A DNA stretch of 64,000 bases from the NCBI RefSeq assembly GCF_965638725.1, contig NC_134963.1:12862501-12926500 (forward strand), read 5' to 3'. The position numbers and the translations under genes are program-made. The DNA comes from Aptenodytes patagonicus. Lineage: Eukaryota; Chordata; Aves; Sphenisciformes; Spheniscidae. Each line of letters opens with the position of its first letter. The stretch's first letter is position 1. This document shows, one piece after another, positions 34,308 to 44,739 of this stretch. Below the pieces are notes generated by a model. The model was not told the DNA's origin. It did no database searches and worked only from the letters and a program-made list of their open reading frames with translations.

Positions 34308-34472
34308 TCAGCTTGTTGGGTCATGTGCAACAATCAAAGGCAGCAGCTCTCCACAGCGGGAATTCAGTTTTAAGGATGCAAAGTGATCTAACCTTGTGGG
34401 CCCAATGTTAAGGATTGCAATTGGCAGCCGCTTCTCCCGGGCAGCAAGAGCAAACCTGTAACCAGAGTACAC
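34308..34472 (-). CDS. SIRT4: SIRT4 last coding exon
   Basis: 165 nt after [35 protein letters not shown] and on to AHDPTS and TGA at 34310-34308. Confidence 0.96.
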   Translation of the reverse strand: MYSGYRFALAAREKRLPIAILNIGPTRLDHFASLKLNSRCGELLPLIVAHDPTS

Positions 34473-37110
34473 CTGCAGGAATACCAGAAGACAAAGTTAC
34501 TGGCAGCTTAGGCAAAAGAAGAGCTACAGAAAGGAGTAAAGAAAGTAAAATAGTTGCGGTTGGCAGTGGGAAAAGGGGCTGTATGTACATGCTGTGTTAG
34601 GCAACTACGCTTAATTCAGGTAGAATATTGCTTCATTCAGGAGTGCACAGAAAAGAACAGTTTTTAACCTCTGTCAGTGAGGGATTTGCGGTTTCACAGA
34701 AACTGAAACTTCATAGTACATTGAAGGGAAATGTCCTTGTCTTTTAGCAAATCTCTGCAGCAGTTTTTGTTAGTTATCATAGGTACTTAAATGCTTCTAC
34801 TTTGATGGTTCTCACATGGCCCAGCTTAGGTAGTACAAGAATGAACCTAAGGCATTTCAATCATTCCTGTACAAAGGATTATAAGCTTAAGAAGTGCAAG
34901 CTCAAGGAATTTGTCTCCAGTATCCTGAAGCCAAGAGAATCACAATCGGGCAGCCTTGGTTTTTATCTTGTTCTGGGAGGCGTTAGTTTTTTTTAATGTA
35001 ATAGAACTTGTTCCTGGAAAAATTTCTCTTATACAAACTCTACTCCAAAAGCTTCCACGGGTTAAACAACAGGGGTTTCTAAACTACCTTACCTCATAGA
35101 TAAGAGGCTAATGGAGAAAACACATTGTGATACAAAGGACAATCCTAAGCAGCAACCAGAGATATTTCTGCTCTCTTCAGAATTTAATCAGGAATTAGAG
35201 GTCCTAAAATCTGGTATTTCACACAGTGTGCCATGAGGCCTAGAAAGCTGCCAAAGGCTGAAAAATTCAAGCAAAAAAATGTGGGGTGGTGATCTCTGCA
35301 GGACTGAATTGTATCAGGTATCTTGGCTTTATGGGCAACTGCGAACCTACAATGTACTGATGGAGGAGGTAGCAGAGAGAGGTCTGAATATATGAATGAA
35401 GTTAGTTATAGCAGCATGAAGTAGACTGGCAATAATAGAGTGACAGGGAAGCCCAAACAGGCCAACTGTGAAGCCAGGTTCCAACCACAGTAAAAATAAA
35501 ATACAAAGAAGCTCTGGAGAGGCCGTTTTGATCCACAAGCAATTAGTAGTCCTAAATTGTGGGAACAAGGATTGTTGCAGGCAGAGTAGCACAGAAATAG
35601 GAATGCAGTGTGGGAGGAAGACCTACTTACCTGCATAGAGGATCCTGCCACCAGCATGGAATCTGATTCTGCCAGGCGTTGGTGCACAAAATTCACTTTT
35701 TCCTGGCTCACTGTGTCTCCAAAGAATGTCACGTCAGGCTTCAGGATTCCACCACATTTATGGCAGGCTGGGACTTGGAAATTACACACCTGCTCATCCG
35801 TCAGGAAGACATCCCCATCCGGAGCCACACCAAATGCTTCAGCTTTCCAGGTAGGATTCAGAGCTTCAAAGTGCTCCTGAAGCTCAGAGCGCAAGATTTG
35901 GTCTCCACAGGCCAGGCAGAAAACCCTGAAATTCAGAGCAAAGTCTTAATGGAGAGTTTCATGTCAGCTGAAGATCTGGAGTCTGTAACTTATTCCTTAG
36001 GAGGCCTGGAAGGTCTGTTGTCATTATCCACACTTATTTACCAAATAGTACAGGTCAAGGAGCTGTCTTTCTACCTCCAATTGTTGCTTTGTAGAATGCT
36101 CTAGAGGAAGTGTTTTTACCTTTACCGTGCATCCTCTCTCCCAGTTCAGGCTGTGCTTTTTCATCTGGAAACTTTGGGTGATCACAGCCAGACTGTGGTG
36201 GTCCCTCTCCAGTCCACTCACCTTGTGCGTGTCTGACACTATCCCCTCTGCTTAGCCCTGGATAATCCTTGCATCCTCAGGATCCCTTTGTCCTCTTCAC
36301 TAAGAGGACATTTGCTGTAGCAAGGAAAGGGGGAATTCTGACTGATGCAGGCTCCAAGGGAAATGATCCAAATAATGCTCCAATAAAATGGAGTGGTGTT
36401 CATGTTTCTTAAATACTGTGCTGTGAACAGCACTGTTTTGTTATCTTTTCCTCCACCCCAGCCCAACACCACCTTTGAGCATGTCATCTCCAGGAACATA
36501 GCATCGACATTTTGCCTCCTTTCTCAGCAGCTAACACTGCACCTGCTTGTCAGTCACCCTGAAAAACAGACCGGAGGATTAACCATCCTCCCTCTGCCAA
36601 CAGAGGGTACCTGTGTGTGCAGCCGTGCAGTTCTGTCATGCGCTGGCTCCCGGCTTTGGTGTGAAGGGCATCCACATTCTGGGTCACCAGCCAGTGCAGC
36701 TTCCCCAGCTTCTCCCAGTCTCTTAGTACCAGGTGTGCTGTGTTTGGCCGGTGGGAGGAGAACTGGGGCCAGCCCACAAAGTTCCTTGCCCAGTACCGCT
36801 GCCGGGCACTGGCACTACGAACGAACTCAGCGTGCTGGATGGGCCGTCTGTCTGTCCTAGCGTAGAGCCCGACACCTTCAGAGCGGTAATCTGGGATCCC
36901 CGATTCAGTTGAAATTCCAGCTCCAGTCATTACAAACAGCCTCTTGGAGTTAGAAACAAAGCGCTGCAGCTCCTCTACTTCCACAGGATCTGGGGGAAGA
37001 CAGGCTGGCACGAAAGCCAAGTTTGGAGAGGTCCTGGATACAGAATGGCATCTGAAATGATGGAATCTGATGGCTCTGCAAACTCCTGACAACTTCATGG
37101 CAGAGAACAT
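34308..37110 (-). CDS. SIRT4: Mitochondrial sirtuin 4, 319 residues
   Basis: SIRT4 is an NAD-dependent mitochondrial enzyme (ADP-ribosyltransferase, lipoamidase and deacylase activities reported) that restrains glutamate dehydrogenase and pyruvate dehydrogenase. Minus-strand coding exons are 37110-36611, 35925-35631 and 34472-34308, in phase. Visible: an Arg-rich presequence ([19 protein letters not shown]), the NAD-binding [20 protein letters not shown], catalytic TQNVDALH, two CxxC pairs of the zinc site (CLAC, CHKC), [16 protein letters not shown], and NIGPTR. The start may be 37110 or the Met at 37098; the latter gives 315 residues, nearest the human 314. The C-terminus ([11 protein letters not shown]) is a few residues longer than human LPLIDPC. 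It converges on the uncharacterised gene. Confidence 0.97.
35631..35925 (-). CDS. SIRT4: SIRT4 middle coding exon: zinc-binding module
   Basis: 295 nt. It starts RVFCLAC with the first Cys pair, has [17 protein letters not shown] with the second, and ends VAGSSMQ before GTAAGT. Confidence 0.96.
36611..37110 (-). CDS. SIRT4: SIRT4 first coding exon: presequence, NAD fold, catalytic His
   Basis: 500 nt, 166 codons and two bases. An acceptor (TTTTAG) at 37117 shows a 5' UTR exon upstream. The donor at 36610 reads CACACAG|GTACC. It carries [15 protein letters not shown] and TQNVDALH. Confidence 0.96.
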
Positions 37111-39734
37111 GTTCAGCTAAAAGCCAAGAACAGAACACGTGGCAGGTGAAAGAAAGCAAAGAGCATGTCCTTAATTTCATTTTCTTGGGATTCTCTGGAA
37201 AATGATGCTGATAAGTATTCTTTGCTCTTTTTTCTTTTTAGTAAATAAACACAAATTACTTTGGAAACGTTAACTAAAGCCCACCGTCTGAGGACAGTGC
37301 TCGTATGTCCCTTTCACAGAGGGTAACACTGAGAACTGCTCAAGGTACAAGGACAAAGTTAGGACCCCTGACTTGCAGGATTCCTGCTCTTCTATCCTGG
37401 TGTGAAGGATGGCTGCCTAAGAGGACTTCTAAAGAGCCCAGAAAGACCTAAGCATACAAAGTCTTTCCCAAGTATGTGCAACAGGGCAGAGAAGAAATGG
37501 CAGGGAGGCCAAGCACCCCACCCCAGAGGCACTGTCCATCTGGTTCCTCCCCAGAAGAGACCCTTGTTCTGCTTTCTTTAACAGTCTGCCTGCTCCAAAT
37601 CAGTCCTTTCTATTTACCCCATCCTTTGCACGTGTTGTGGGAAGGGAGAGAAAAACAACCTTGAAATGTTGCTCTTTCAGGACAAAGGCTTTGTCTGGAG
37701 TTATTCCTGTTTTTTTTATAAAGGCCTGGTGCAGAACAGGCCTTGAAATGGGACTGAAGATGATTAGGACACTGCCTAAGTGCCTCTGGCACCTCCTCCT
37801 TTGTGGGTGCCACCTCCCCAGAGTCAGTGGAGAGGTGGAGGGGTACTGCTTTGCTTCTCCAGCAGGAACCAGGGGGCTTGGAGAGAGAATGGCTCACCCA
37901 AATGTGGGGGGAGCAGAAACAACTGCCTGGCAGGTAGGAATAGGAGGGATATCCTGCTTTAAGGGAGGAATGGCATGCCCTGTTGGGGACAGGCAGGATA
38001 GCTTTGCTGACAAGTAGCCTGGAATTGTGTGCAGGACCTGTTGTGACAGGAGTGGATTGGTTTGGACCTTGATCTTGTTTGGTCCTTCTAGCAGTCTGTC
38101 GTTCTCCCTTCTCCATTATCACTACTTTATTTTTTTCTGGGCCTCTCTATGGTTTTGCATACAAAGTACAAAAAGTTTTGAAAGAAACAGTACTGAGAAT
38201 TGACTGACTGGTATTTCTCCCTACCACCATCTCCCTTAGCAAAGGGGGCTTGTATGAGATCTGGAAGATGGAGGAAGGGCTTTAATTACTGATAAAAGGG
38301 GATCATCTCTAAAGAGTGATTGCAACAGGCCCCAGATAGTCTGGTGCTTAAAGCTTGCTTGGTAATGAACACCTGGATGCAGATTCATGCCCACTCACAC
38401 TTCTGCCCTCACCACCAGAAATTACTGGGAGGACACCTAAGGGTCTGGGTCTCACTGGGAGTCCTCAGCCAGCTGGAGCAGATCCCTTTCGGGTGTTACA
38501 GGCAGTGGTTTGAGGGAGGGCTCTGTGCAGCTTGTTCACTGTCAAATGGTTAAAGCATGTGGGCAGTTTCATAAATGCTGCCTACAGGAAACTTGCAGCA
38601 CCTACGAGATCTGTGGCAGCTCTGAGAAGTCAGAGGTATTCAAGCAGTGAGCTTACTTGTCTAAAAGGCTGGCACCTAAGTACTTTTGATGACCTGTGCT
38701 TCAGTGCCTGGGTGGTTTTTAGATTCCTGCTGCATCTAAATTGCTTTGCCTCAAGTCCCCAGCCCCCCTCAAGTACCAGTTCTTACAGTAAATGGAGCAA
38801 TATTTAAATACATTTAAAGTTTGGGTGTTCAGCCGTAAGTATCATGATAGTAAATTGATGCTCGAGGCAAAGAGTAGATTTGTCTCAGTTAATCTCCAGT
38901 TCTCAAGGCTTTGCGTCGTCAGTTGAATTACAGGGAAGACTGGACTTCCTCCATAGTCTGAATTACTTTTTGAATCTAAGCAGTGGATTCTGTTCGCAAG
39001 GATTTTTGCCTTGTTATGTTGTTTAGCAGGAGTTGTGTTGGGCATTCCCTCTGAAGAGGTTTAATTTTCCATATGAATTAATTAGAAGGGACAAAGTCCC
39101 CCAATAAACTGTAATTTGCTTTGAGAATAACTTCGGTCATGATGCTCCCCAAAGGCTGTTAAGCCAGCCTGACACTATTTAAATTGCTTTAACTGATGAA
39201 AAATCTCCATTCCTGTCCCTTATCATCAAAAGCGCTCTCAGAAGGAAATGTTTGGGGAGGGAATGAAATGGAGATATAATATGGGTTGGCCCACGGGAGA
39301 GAGAAGGTGATGGGTGGGCCCAGCATTAAAAATAACAGATACATTTGAGAGCCGCTGTGAAGCGTAGGAGTAGGACAGTGTAGGAGAGAAACTTACAGAG
39401 TATTTCCCGTGAAATGCAAAGCTGCTTTTAAAATTAAAGTGCTCGGATTAAAAAATAACAACTACTATACATAATAAGTGAAACTCTTTAAACGTACCTA
39501 CCGAGATCCGAGGCTACAGTTTGCTTTTAACGCGTATCCAAAATGCTCCACGGAAAGAGGTCAGACAAGTTTAAGGTAGGAGATAAACAGCTTTCTACAA
39601 ATGGTAGGGAGGGACCCCACGTCATCCGAGTCTCTTTTGCTGTAATAATGACGCGGGGAGGGGGAGGGTAACAGCCGAACCGGACGCATCTAATGAAATA
39701 AGAGCGATACGGTGAATAATGCCTGAAAACTTAC

Positions 39735-39798
39735 CTTTCATAATGCTGCCGTGCCCGACCGCGGAAGGAAAGGGCTGGCCTGCCGGGAGAGGAGTTTT
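39735..39798 (-). other. SIRT4: SIRT4 non-coding first exon (5' end approximate)
   Basis: On the minus strand a GC-rich segment ends at CATTATGAAAG|GTAAGTTTTC, a consensus donor at 39735/39734, matching the acceptor at 37117. The intron 37117-39734 shows no other coding content. The ATG at 39741-39739 would begin an upstream frame overlapping the SIRT4 start. Confidence 0.65.
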
Positions 39799-39812
39799 CT
39801 GGGAAATGTAGT
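39799..39812 (-). promoter_or_regulatory. ZNF143/SBF-type motif, SIRT4 promoter
   Basis: The minus strand reads ACTACATTTCCCAG, nearly the ZNF143 consensus (ACTACAATTCCCAG), common in promoters of nuclear genes for mitochondrial proteins. Confidence 0.75.
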
Positions 39813-39840
39813 TCAAAGGAACTAAGCCCCAAGCACAAAG

Positions 39841-39853
39841 ACTACAATTCCCG
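39841..39853 (+). promoter_or_regulatory. Second ZNF143/SBF-type motif, opposite orientation
   Basis: The plus strand reads ACTACAATTCCCG. It is 28 bp from the first motif and inverted, an arrangement seen in bidirectional promoters. Confidence 0.7.
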
Positions 39854-39869
39854 TGCTTCAAAGAAGGGA

Positions 39870-41430
39870 AAAAAACGAGTTCCTGACACCTGATAAAGGC
39901 AAATTGAAAACACGAAGAGCTTCATAGCTGCCCTCAAGGAAACATGCAAGAATAAAATCAGATTTGATTTGATACAAATGCAAGTAATAGCTTTGATAAA
40001 ATGCGTTGTAGATGCTTGTCCTTATAAAAGCATGCATTTTCTTTTCACTGATACTAATAGGTTTTAGGCCTAAAACGTGACTAAACACATAACGGAAGAA
40101 AAAACCACTGAGGGCTGTTCAAGGTATCTCTTCTAGCTCAGGAATTCCCCGAGATGTAAAGTGTTGGAGGCTCTGAGAGTACACCGGGCTGATACGCTCG
40201 CCCTGTTCTGGCACTCTTCCTTTGGTACCTGCATTTGGCCCCGGGAGAGATGGACCTGTCTGGCAGTTCGGATGTTCATAGTTAAGCACATCTGTGACGA
40301 CAGGAAAAAGGTTTGGCAGAAAGATGTGGAAAGGGCCCGTGGCAACAGGGGTGGACAAATAATGAAAAACTGGTCCATTGTGCTGCAGTTAGTGTGGCCA
40401 GATAAAACCCAAGAGGTCAGCGTGGGCCAAGTGATCTCTGACCAACTTTCGGAGGAGGCACGGATGAAAAATGAGAGGGCGGTTGTTTGATCTGGCTGAA
40501 CCTCTCCCAGGGCATCGTCTGACACCCTAAGCCACTTCAGTATTAAATTCTTTGCCACCAAAGGGCTTGTACCGGTCGTGCAGTTCACCGACTCCTTCCT
40601 GGGCTCAGTCTACCGTTTGCCTTACCCGTTCCCGATTTGCTGGAGTGGGCTGCTGCTGGCTTGGGGAGCGGACTCAGTGAAACCTGACAGCTGGCGGGGG
40701 GGAGCAGGGAGCGCTGGGGTGGCGGGACCGCCTAGCAGCGGGAATGAGCTGGTGGATCGGTGTGACTCATCTTTGCAGGACCGCACCAATTGCTCCCGCC
40801 CCTCAGCGCCTCCTTAGCGGCAGGGATTTCTTCCAGCGTTTTCCAGTTGATCCAGCAGATCCTCCTCTCTAAGCATGGAGCGGGCAGGGGTGGCTGCTCG
40901 CGGTGATGTCTTGGAGTCCTTGGGTGAACGTGGTCTGCGGTGCTCTGCAGAGCTGACACCACGCAGCTGGTTTCCAACCCCAGGGCCGTGCTGACCTGCC
41001 TGCTCCCTACCCCGTGCTCCCCGGCAGGAACTGATTGTGCCTCTCTGCTTGGTGCGGGTGGCAGTCTCGATAATCGCATGATAAACTCTACAAGTTGCCT
41101 GGCAATAAGGGGTTTGGTTTTTTTCAAAGGAGTCTTACTTTTTTTTGAAGATCGAATAAATAGGAGGAGGTCCAGACAGCTGCACGGTAGCAGCCTGGTA
41201 CTAGATGCCCACCTATTTTACACACCGTGGGCTCTTTCTAATTGGACTGCTTTTCGAATGCGTTCTCCAAATAGCTCCTGCTCATTAGTTCAAGACATGG
41301 CAGGAATTTAAAAGCCGTTTTTCTTGCCTTTTACAGTTATTTCAAAGCCCAGAAGAGCCCGAGCGCGTATATAGCAACGTGTAATTTTGCGATCAGAAGG
41401 GAAAAGCGCATCCTGCTCGCTCGGCGGTGG
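39870..41430. other. Region between the SIRT4 promoter and U4 genes
   Basis: No conserved coding exon recognised. A 110-codon open frame at 40161-40490 (plus) has a charged translation (DDRKKVWQKDVERARGN) that might be a decayed transposon or nothing. Sequence becomes CpG-rich from about 41400. Confidence 0.4.
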
Positions 41431-42002
41431 TGCCAACCCCGCCCATCCCTGCCGCCCCGGTGCCCTGCGGCGCTGTGGGGCACGACCCTCTTTTCGGCAG
41501 TTTCGTGAGTCTTAAATGACTGTTGGGCCGTTAGCGCGCGTTTTAAGAGTGTAAACGTGATTTCAAATCGTTGGGTGGTGACTTTGCTTCGGTGCCACCG
41601 GGGTGGCGAGGGCAGCCCGGGCCCGGCAAAGCCCGTTTCCCCCCGGGGCTGGGGGGGGGTGCGTCTGTGTGCGCGCGCGCGCTACCTCCCGGGACGGAAA
41701 ACGGCGATTTTGGCCAACAGCCCCCGCCCCCGGCTCGGGCCCTCGGCGGCGGGACAGCCCCTTCCCTGGCGCTCATTACCATAGCGGCCTCCCGGCACCC
41801 CCCGCGTGCCCCGCCGCCGTGCCGCCCTGCCTCTCCCCCCCCCCGCCTTCCCCGGTAAACCCCCCCCCCACCGCCCCCAGCGGGAGCGCGGGGTGTGGGC
41901 GGGGGGCGCGCGGGGGCGCGGGCCGGCGGGGCGCGCGGGGGCGCGCCCTGACCGCGGCGGCGGGGCGGCGGCGGGGGGGCCGGGAGGGCGGGGGTCAGCG
42001 GC

Positions 42003-42146
42003 AGCTTTGCGCAGTGGCAGTATCGTAGCCCGTGAGGTTAATCCGAGGCGCGATTATTGCTAGTTGAAAACTTTTCCCAATACCCCGCCATGACGACTTG
42101 AAATATAGTCGGCATCGGCAATTTTTGAGAGCCTCTTCGGAGGCCG
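42003..42146 (+). ncRNA. RNU4: U4 spliceosomal snRNA, variant copy (resembles chicken U4X)
   Basis: 144 nt colinear with human U4: AGCTTTGCGCAGTGGCAGTA at the 5' end, the SNU13-binding kink-turn (TGAGG...CCGAGGC), stem I region, and Sm site AATTTTTGA. Against the downstream copy it has CG for AA at U4 positions 29-30, G61, C114, G127 and, in the 3' hairpin, C130 with G141, which keep a base pair, plus T135 (UUCG loop) and C143. I recall that chicken U4 genes were described as a linked pair, U4B and a variant U4X; this fits the variant. Confidence 0.95.
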
Positions 42147-42155
42147 CATTCACGC

Positions 42156-42168
42156 GGTTAAAGACAGA
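42156..42168 (+). terminator. snRNA 3' box of the first U4 gene
   Basis: GGTTAAAGACAGA, ten bases after the RNA end, matches the 3'-end formation element (GTTTN0-3AAARNNAGA) of Pol II snRNA genes. Confidence 0.8.
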
Positions 42169-42386
42169 TGCTGGGAGAAAGGGGAGCCCCGGGCTGGGAC
42201 GCTTCCAGCTGGGCGGGGATGCCCGGGGAACGACTGGGGCTGGGCTGGGCCGCCTCGGGGCCGGCCGGGGTGTGCCGCCCTGGCCGGCTGGCGGAGGGCC
42301 CATGCTGGGGCGCCGCCGGAATGGGCTGGCGGTGCGCGGAGGCGGCGAGAAACCGCGGGGAGCTGCCCGCACTGGCGTCACGCCTA

Positions 42387-42394
42387 CTTTGCAT
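42387..42394 (-). promoter_or_regulatory. Octamer-like element of the second U4 gene
   Basis: The minus strand reads ATGCAAAG, 7 of 8 to the Oct-1 octamer, at about -220 from the second U4 start, where avian snRNA enhancers sit. A SPH-like CTTCCCAGCA follows. No octamer was seen at the same distance from the first copy. Confidence 0.6.
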
Positions 42395-42613
42395 ACTCCT
42401 TCCCAGCAAGCTTCGCGGCCGCTCCGCCGCTCGGCACGGGGGGGGGGGGGGGAACGGGGCACCCCGCTCCCGGCGGCGGGCCGGGGGGGGCACGGCGGCG
42501 GGTGGGGGTCGCCGCCGGGGGAGGCGCGGGGGGGCGCGGGGGAGCGGCGGGGCTCGCCCCGAGCTAGGCGGCGGCCCCGGGGCGAGGGGCGGTGGCGGCG
42601 GGAGAAGAGGGTC

Positions 42614-42757
42614 AGCTTTGCGCAGTGGCAGTATCGTAGCCAATGAGGTTAATCCGAGGCGCGATTATTGCTAATTGAAAACTTTTCCCAATACCCCGCC
42701 ATGACGACTTGAAATATAGTCGGCATTGGCAATTTTTGACAGTCTCTACGGAGACTG
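42614..42757 (+). ncRNA. RNU4: U4 spliceosomal snRNA, canonical copy
   Basis: 144 nt, identical to human U4 as far as I can recall it, except A for T at position 38 in the 5' hairpin loop. Kink-turn (CCAATGAGG...CCGAGGC), U6-pairing TGCTAAT (56-62), and Sm site AATTTTTGA with a C(UACG)G 3' hairpin are all intact. U4 pairs with U6 in the tri-snRNP and is released at spliceosome activation. It lies 467 bp downstream of the variant copy, same strand, between SIRT4 and PXN as in human. Confidence 0.97.
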
Positions 42758-42764
42758 AATCTCG

Positions 42765-42778
42765 GTGTGAAAAACAGA
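42765..42778 (+). terminator. snRNA 3' box of the second U4 gene
   Basis: GTGTGAAAAACAGA, eight bases after the RNA end, fits the Pol II snRNA 3' box. Confidence 0.8.
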
Positions 42779-43470
42779 GGAAAGAGCGAAAAGGGAAAAG
42801 CATCGGTCTGACAACCTTAGATCTGGGAGCTGGCGCTGGGTCCCGCAACTGCAGGCAGACCGTGGAGGTTTATTACGCGGGGATACGAGGGCTTTTGTTC
42901 TCTCTCGTCGCTGCCGGTGCCAGCCCCTGCCAAAAACATGGTTTAATAAAGCGGGGGCGCGTTTACATAAAAAGCTCGGTTCTTGCCTTTTTCTTTCAAA
43001 GCTGCTGAAGGAGGAATTGGTCTGTGAAAATGGAAGAGGAGGTACTGGAGAAGCATTTCTCGTGTAGCTCTTGCTGAGGAGGATCCCCTGAGGAGCATGA
43101 TCTCTCAGAAGGTAGCTTAGGCAGCGAGGAGAGGGCTGGCATTTCTGGAGCAAGTGAGGGGAGTGAAAGTCTGAATCGTGCTTGACTGGCTCCAGAATGG
43201 CTACAAAACCTATTAGGGAACAGCTTTCAGTGCACAGTGCCATAACCTGCATTTTGTGTGGGTCTGTTAATGTATATCCATTGGCATCACTTGCTTATAA
43301 AACAAACAAACCAACCCTCCTTATTGTCAAAGGAATCACAAACCTTTACTCTGGAAAAAGCAGTTGCTGAGTTTGGTGTAAAATCCTATTTTATAAGTTA
43401 AGTAAACCCCATCCATTTCTGTTACAGATGTTGTCTTATTTAATACCTAAGTAGACGCTGTGGAGAGACC

Positions 43471-44739
43471 ATTAACTGTCCACCTGTCCCCTTCAGGGCT
43501 GTAATCTCAGACTGGCTGCCAAACAGAGGAGCGATCCAAGCTCATTTCGTAATACCTCTTATGAAAAGCACCGTTATTTACAGCAGACTAAATCTATGTC
43601 AGAGAAGAACAGGTACGAAACTACGCTGACTTGTAAGGCCTGTTTAGAGCTTACCTGTGCACTAATGACAATGGCACACCAGCTCCCTGGGCTGAATCTC
43701 CGTTGGAGCTGGAAGCAGCTGCCCTCTGTCACTTTGTGTGAGTTAGACATAGCTTATGTTGCTGAGAGGTTACCTCTGAAGTTCTCTGTATGGTTGCATG
43801 TGCCATCCGGATGCTCCTACCCTGCCTATGAGACCCTGAGCCTGGCAGCTGTTTTAAACTAAAACTAGGCAGAGTAGAAAACTTAGTAGCCAACATTAAT
43901 GTTCCCTCTTCATCAGGTTTATTTGTAACGTTCAGCTATGCTGGGGTATCATACACAACGGTGACCAAAGAGTGACAGTGAAACCTCCTAGATTGCATTT
44001 TTCCCCCATTTGTACTTCGTTGCTAGCGATATCAATTTGAAATCAAAACCTGAAGCACAGGGATGCCATTACCCTTTGGCAGAATAAGCCACACTGATAA
44101 ATACCAAAGGCACATGTAGTTTACAGTGAGTAATACAGGTCATGTAATTGCTTGATTCATATAAACTGTGTTGATAAGTATTGGGTGTATCACTTGATTG
44201 TTTCTCGTCTCTTCTGCCAAATCTGTCTGTGATAATACGCTGGCGTGGTGCTTTCATTCTGCATCGCAAAGTCATGTCCTACATCTTATGCTAGAAACAA
44301 AGTTTGTTCGTTTTGCTGTAATAGATCCTTCCAACAAATGTGAAGCTGGACCTTGAATGGGGAAGTTGCATGTTGAGATTTACTGCCATTGCCTTAAGCC
44401 TAAAGCTCTGCCTGAATGTGTCTTTTATGCATTCACCTGAAGAAAGAGCTACATCCCCTTGCATGATGTCCATGTGGCACAGCACAGAGGACACGCTGCA
44501 ATGAAGTCATTGTCATTGCTCTGCAGTTTCAAGTCGCTCTTTGGAAAGTGCACAGGTAAGCTCTAAACATGCCTTACAAGTCAGCGTAGTTTCGTACCTG
44601 TTCTTCTCTGACATAGATTTAGTCTGCTGTAAATAACGGTGCTTTTCATAAGAGGTATTACGAAATGAGCTTGGATCGCTCCTCTGTTTGGCAGCCAGTC
44701 TGAGATTACAGCCCTGAAGGGGACAGGTGGACAGTTAAT
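43471..44739. repeat. Long inverted repeat: 193-bp arms, 883-bp loop
   Basis: Bases 43471-43663 match the reverse complement of 44547-44739 at 192 of 193 positions, the difference being at 43640 versus 44570. Outer termini are ATTAACTGTCC and its complement. No clear target-site duplication flanks it. The loop has no convincing coding sequence. It could be a fold-back transposon, a recent inverted duplication, or an assembly artefact; the single mismatch argues mildly against the last. Confidence 0.95.

Larger units (their letters stand above)
41430..42640. promoter_or_regulatory. CpG island around the U4 snRNA genes
   Basis: Very GC-rich DNA precedes and separates the two U4 genes. Neither a canonical proximal sequence element nor a TATA box is obvious to the eye, as expected of divergent avian Pol II snRNA promoters. 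Confidence 0.6.

Noticed and set aside
40161-40490. 110-codon frame as a domesticated transposon gene
   Set aside because: The charged translation is only faintly suggestive, with no recognisable catalytic motif or splice context.
41543-42674. Open frames across the U4 genes
   Set aside because: They run through the snRNA sequences and GC-rich spacers; the RNA genes explain the conservation.
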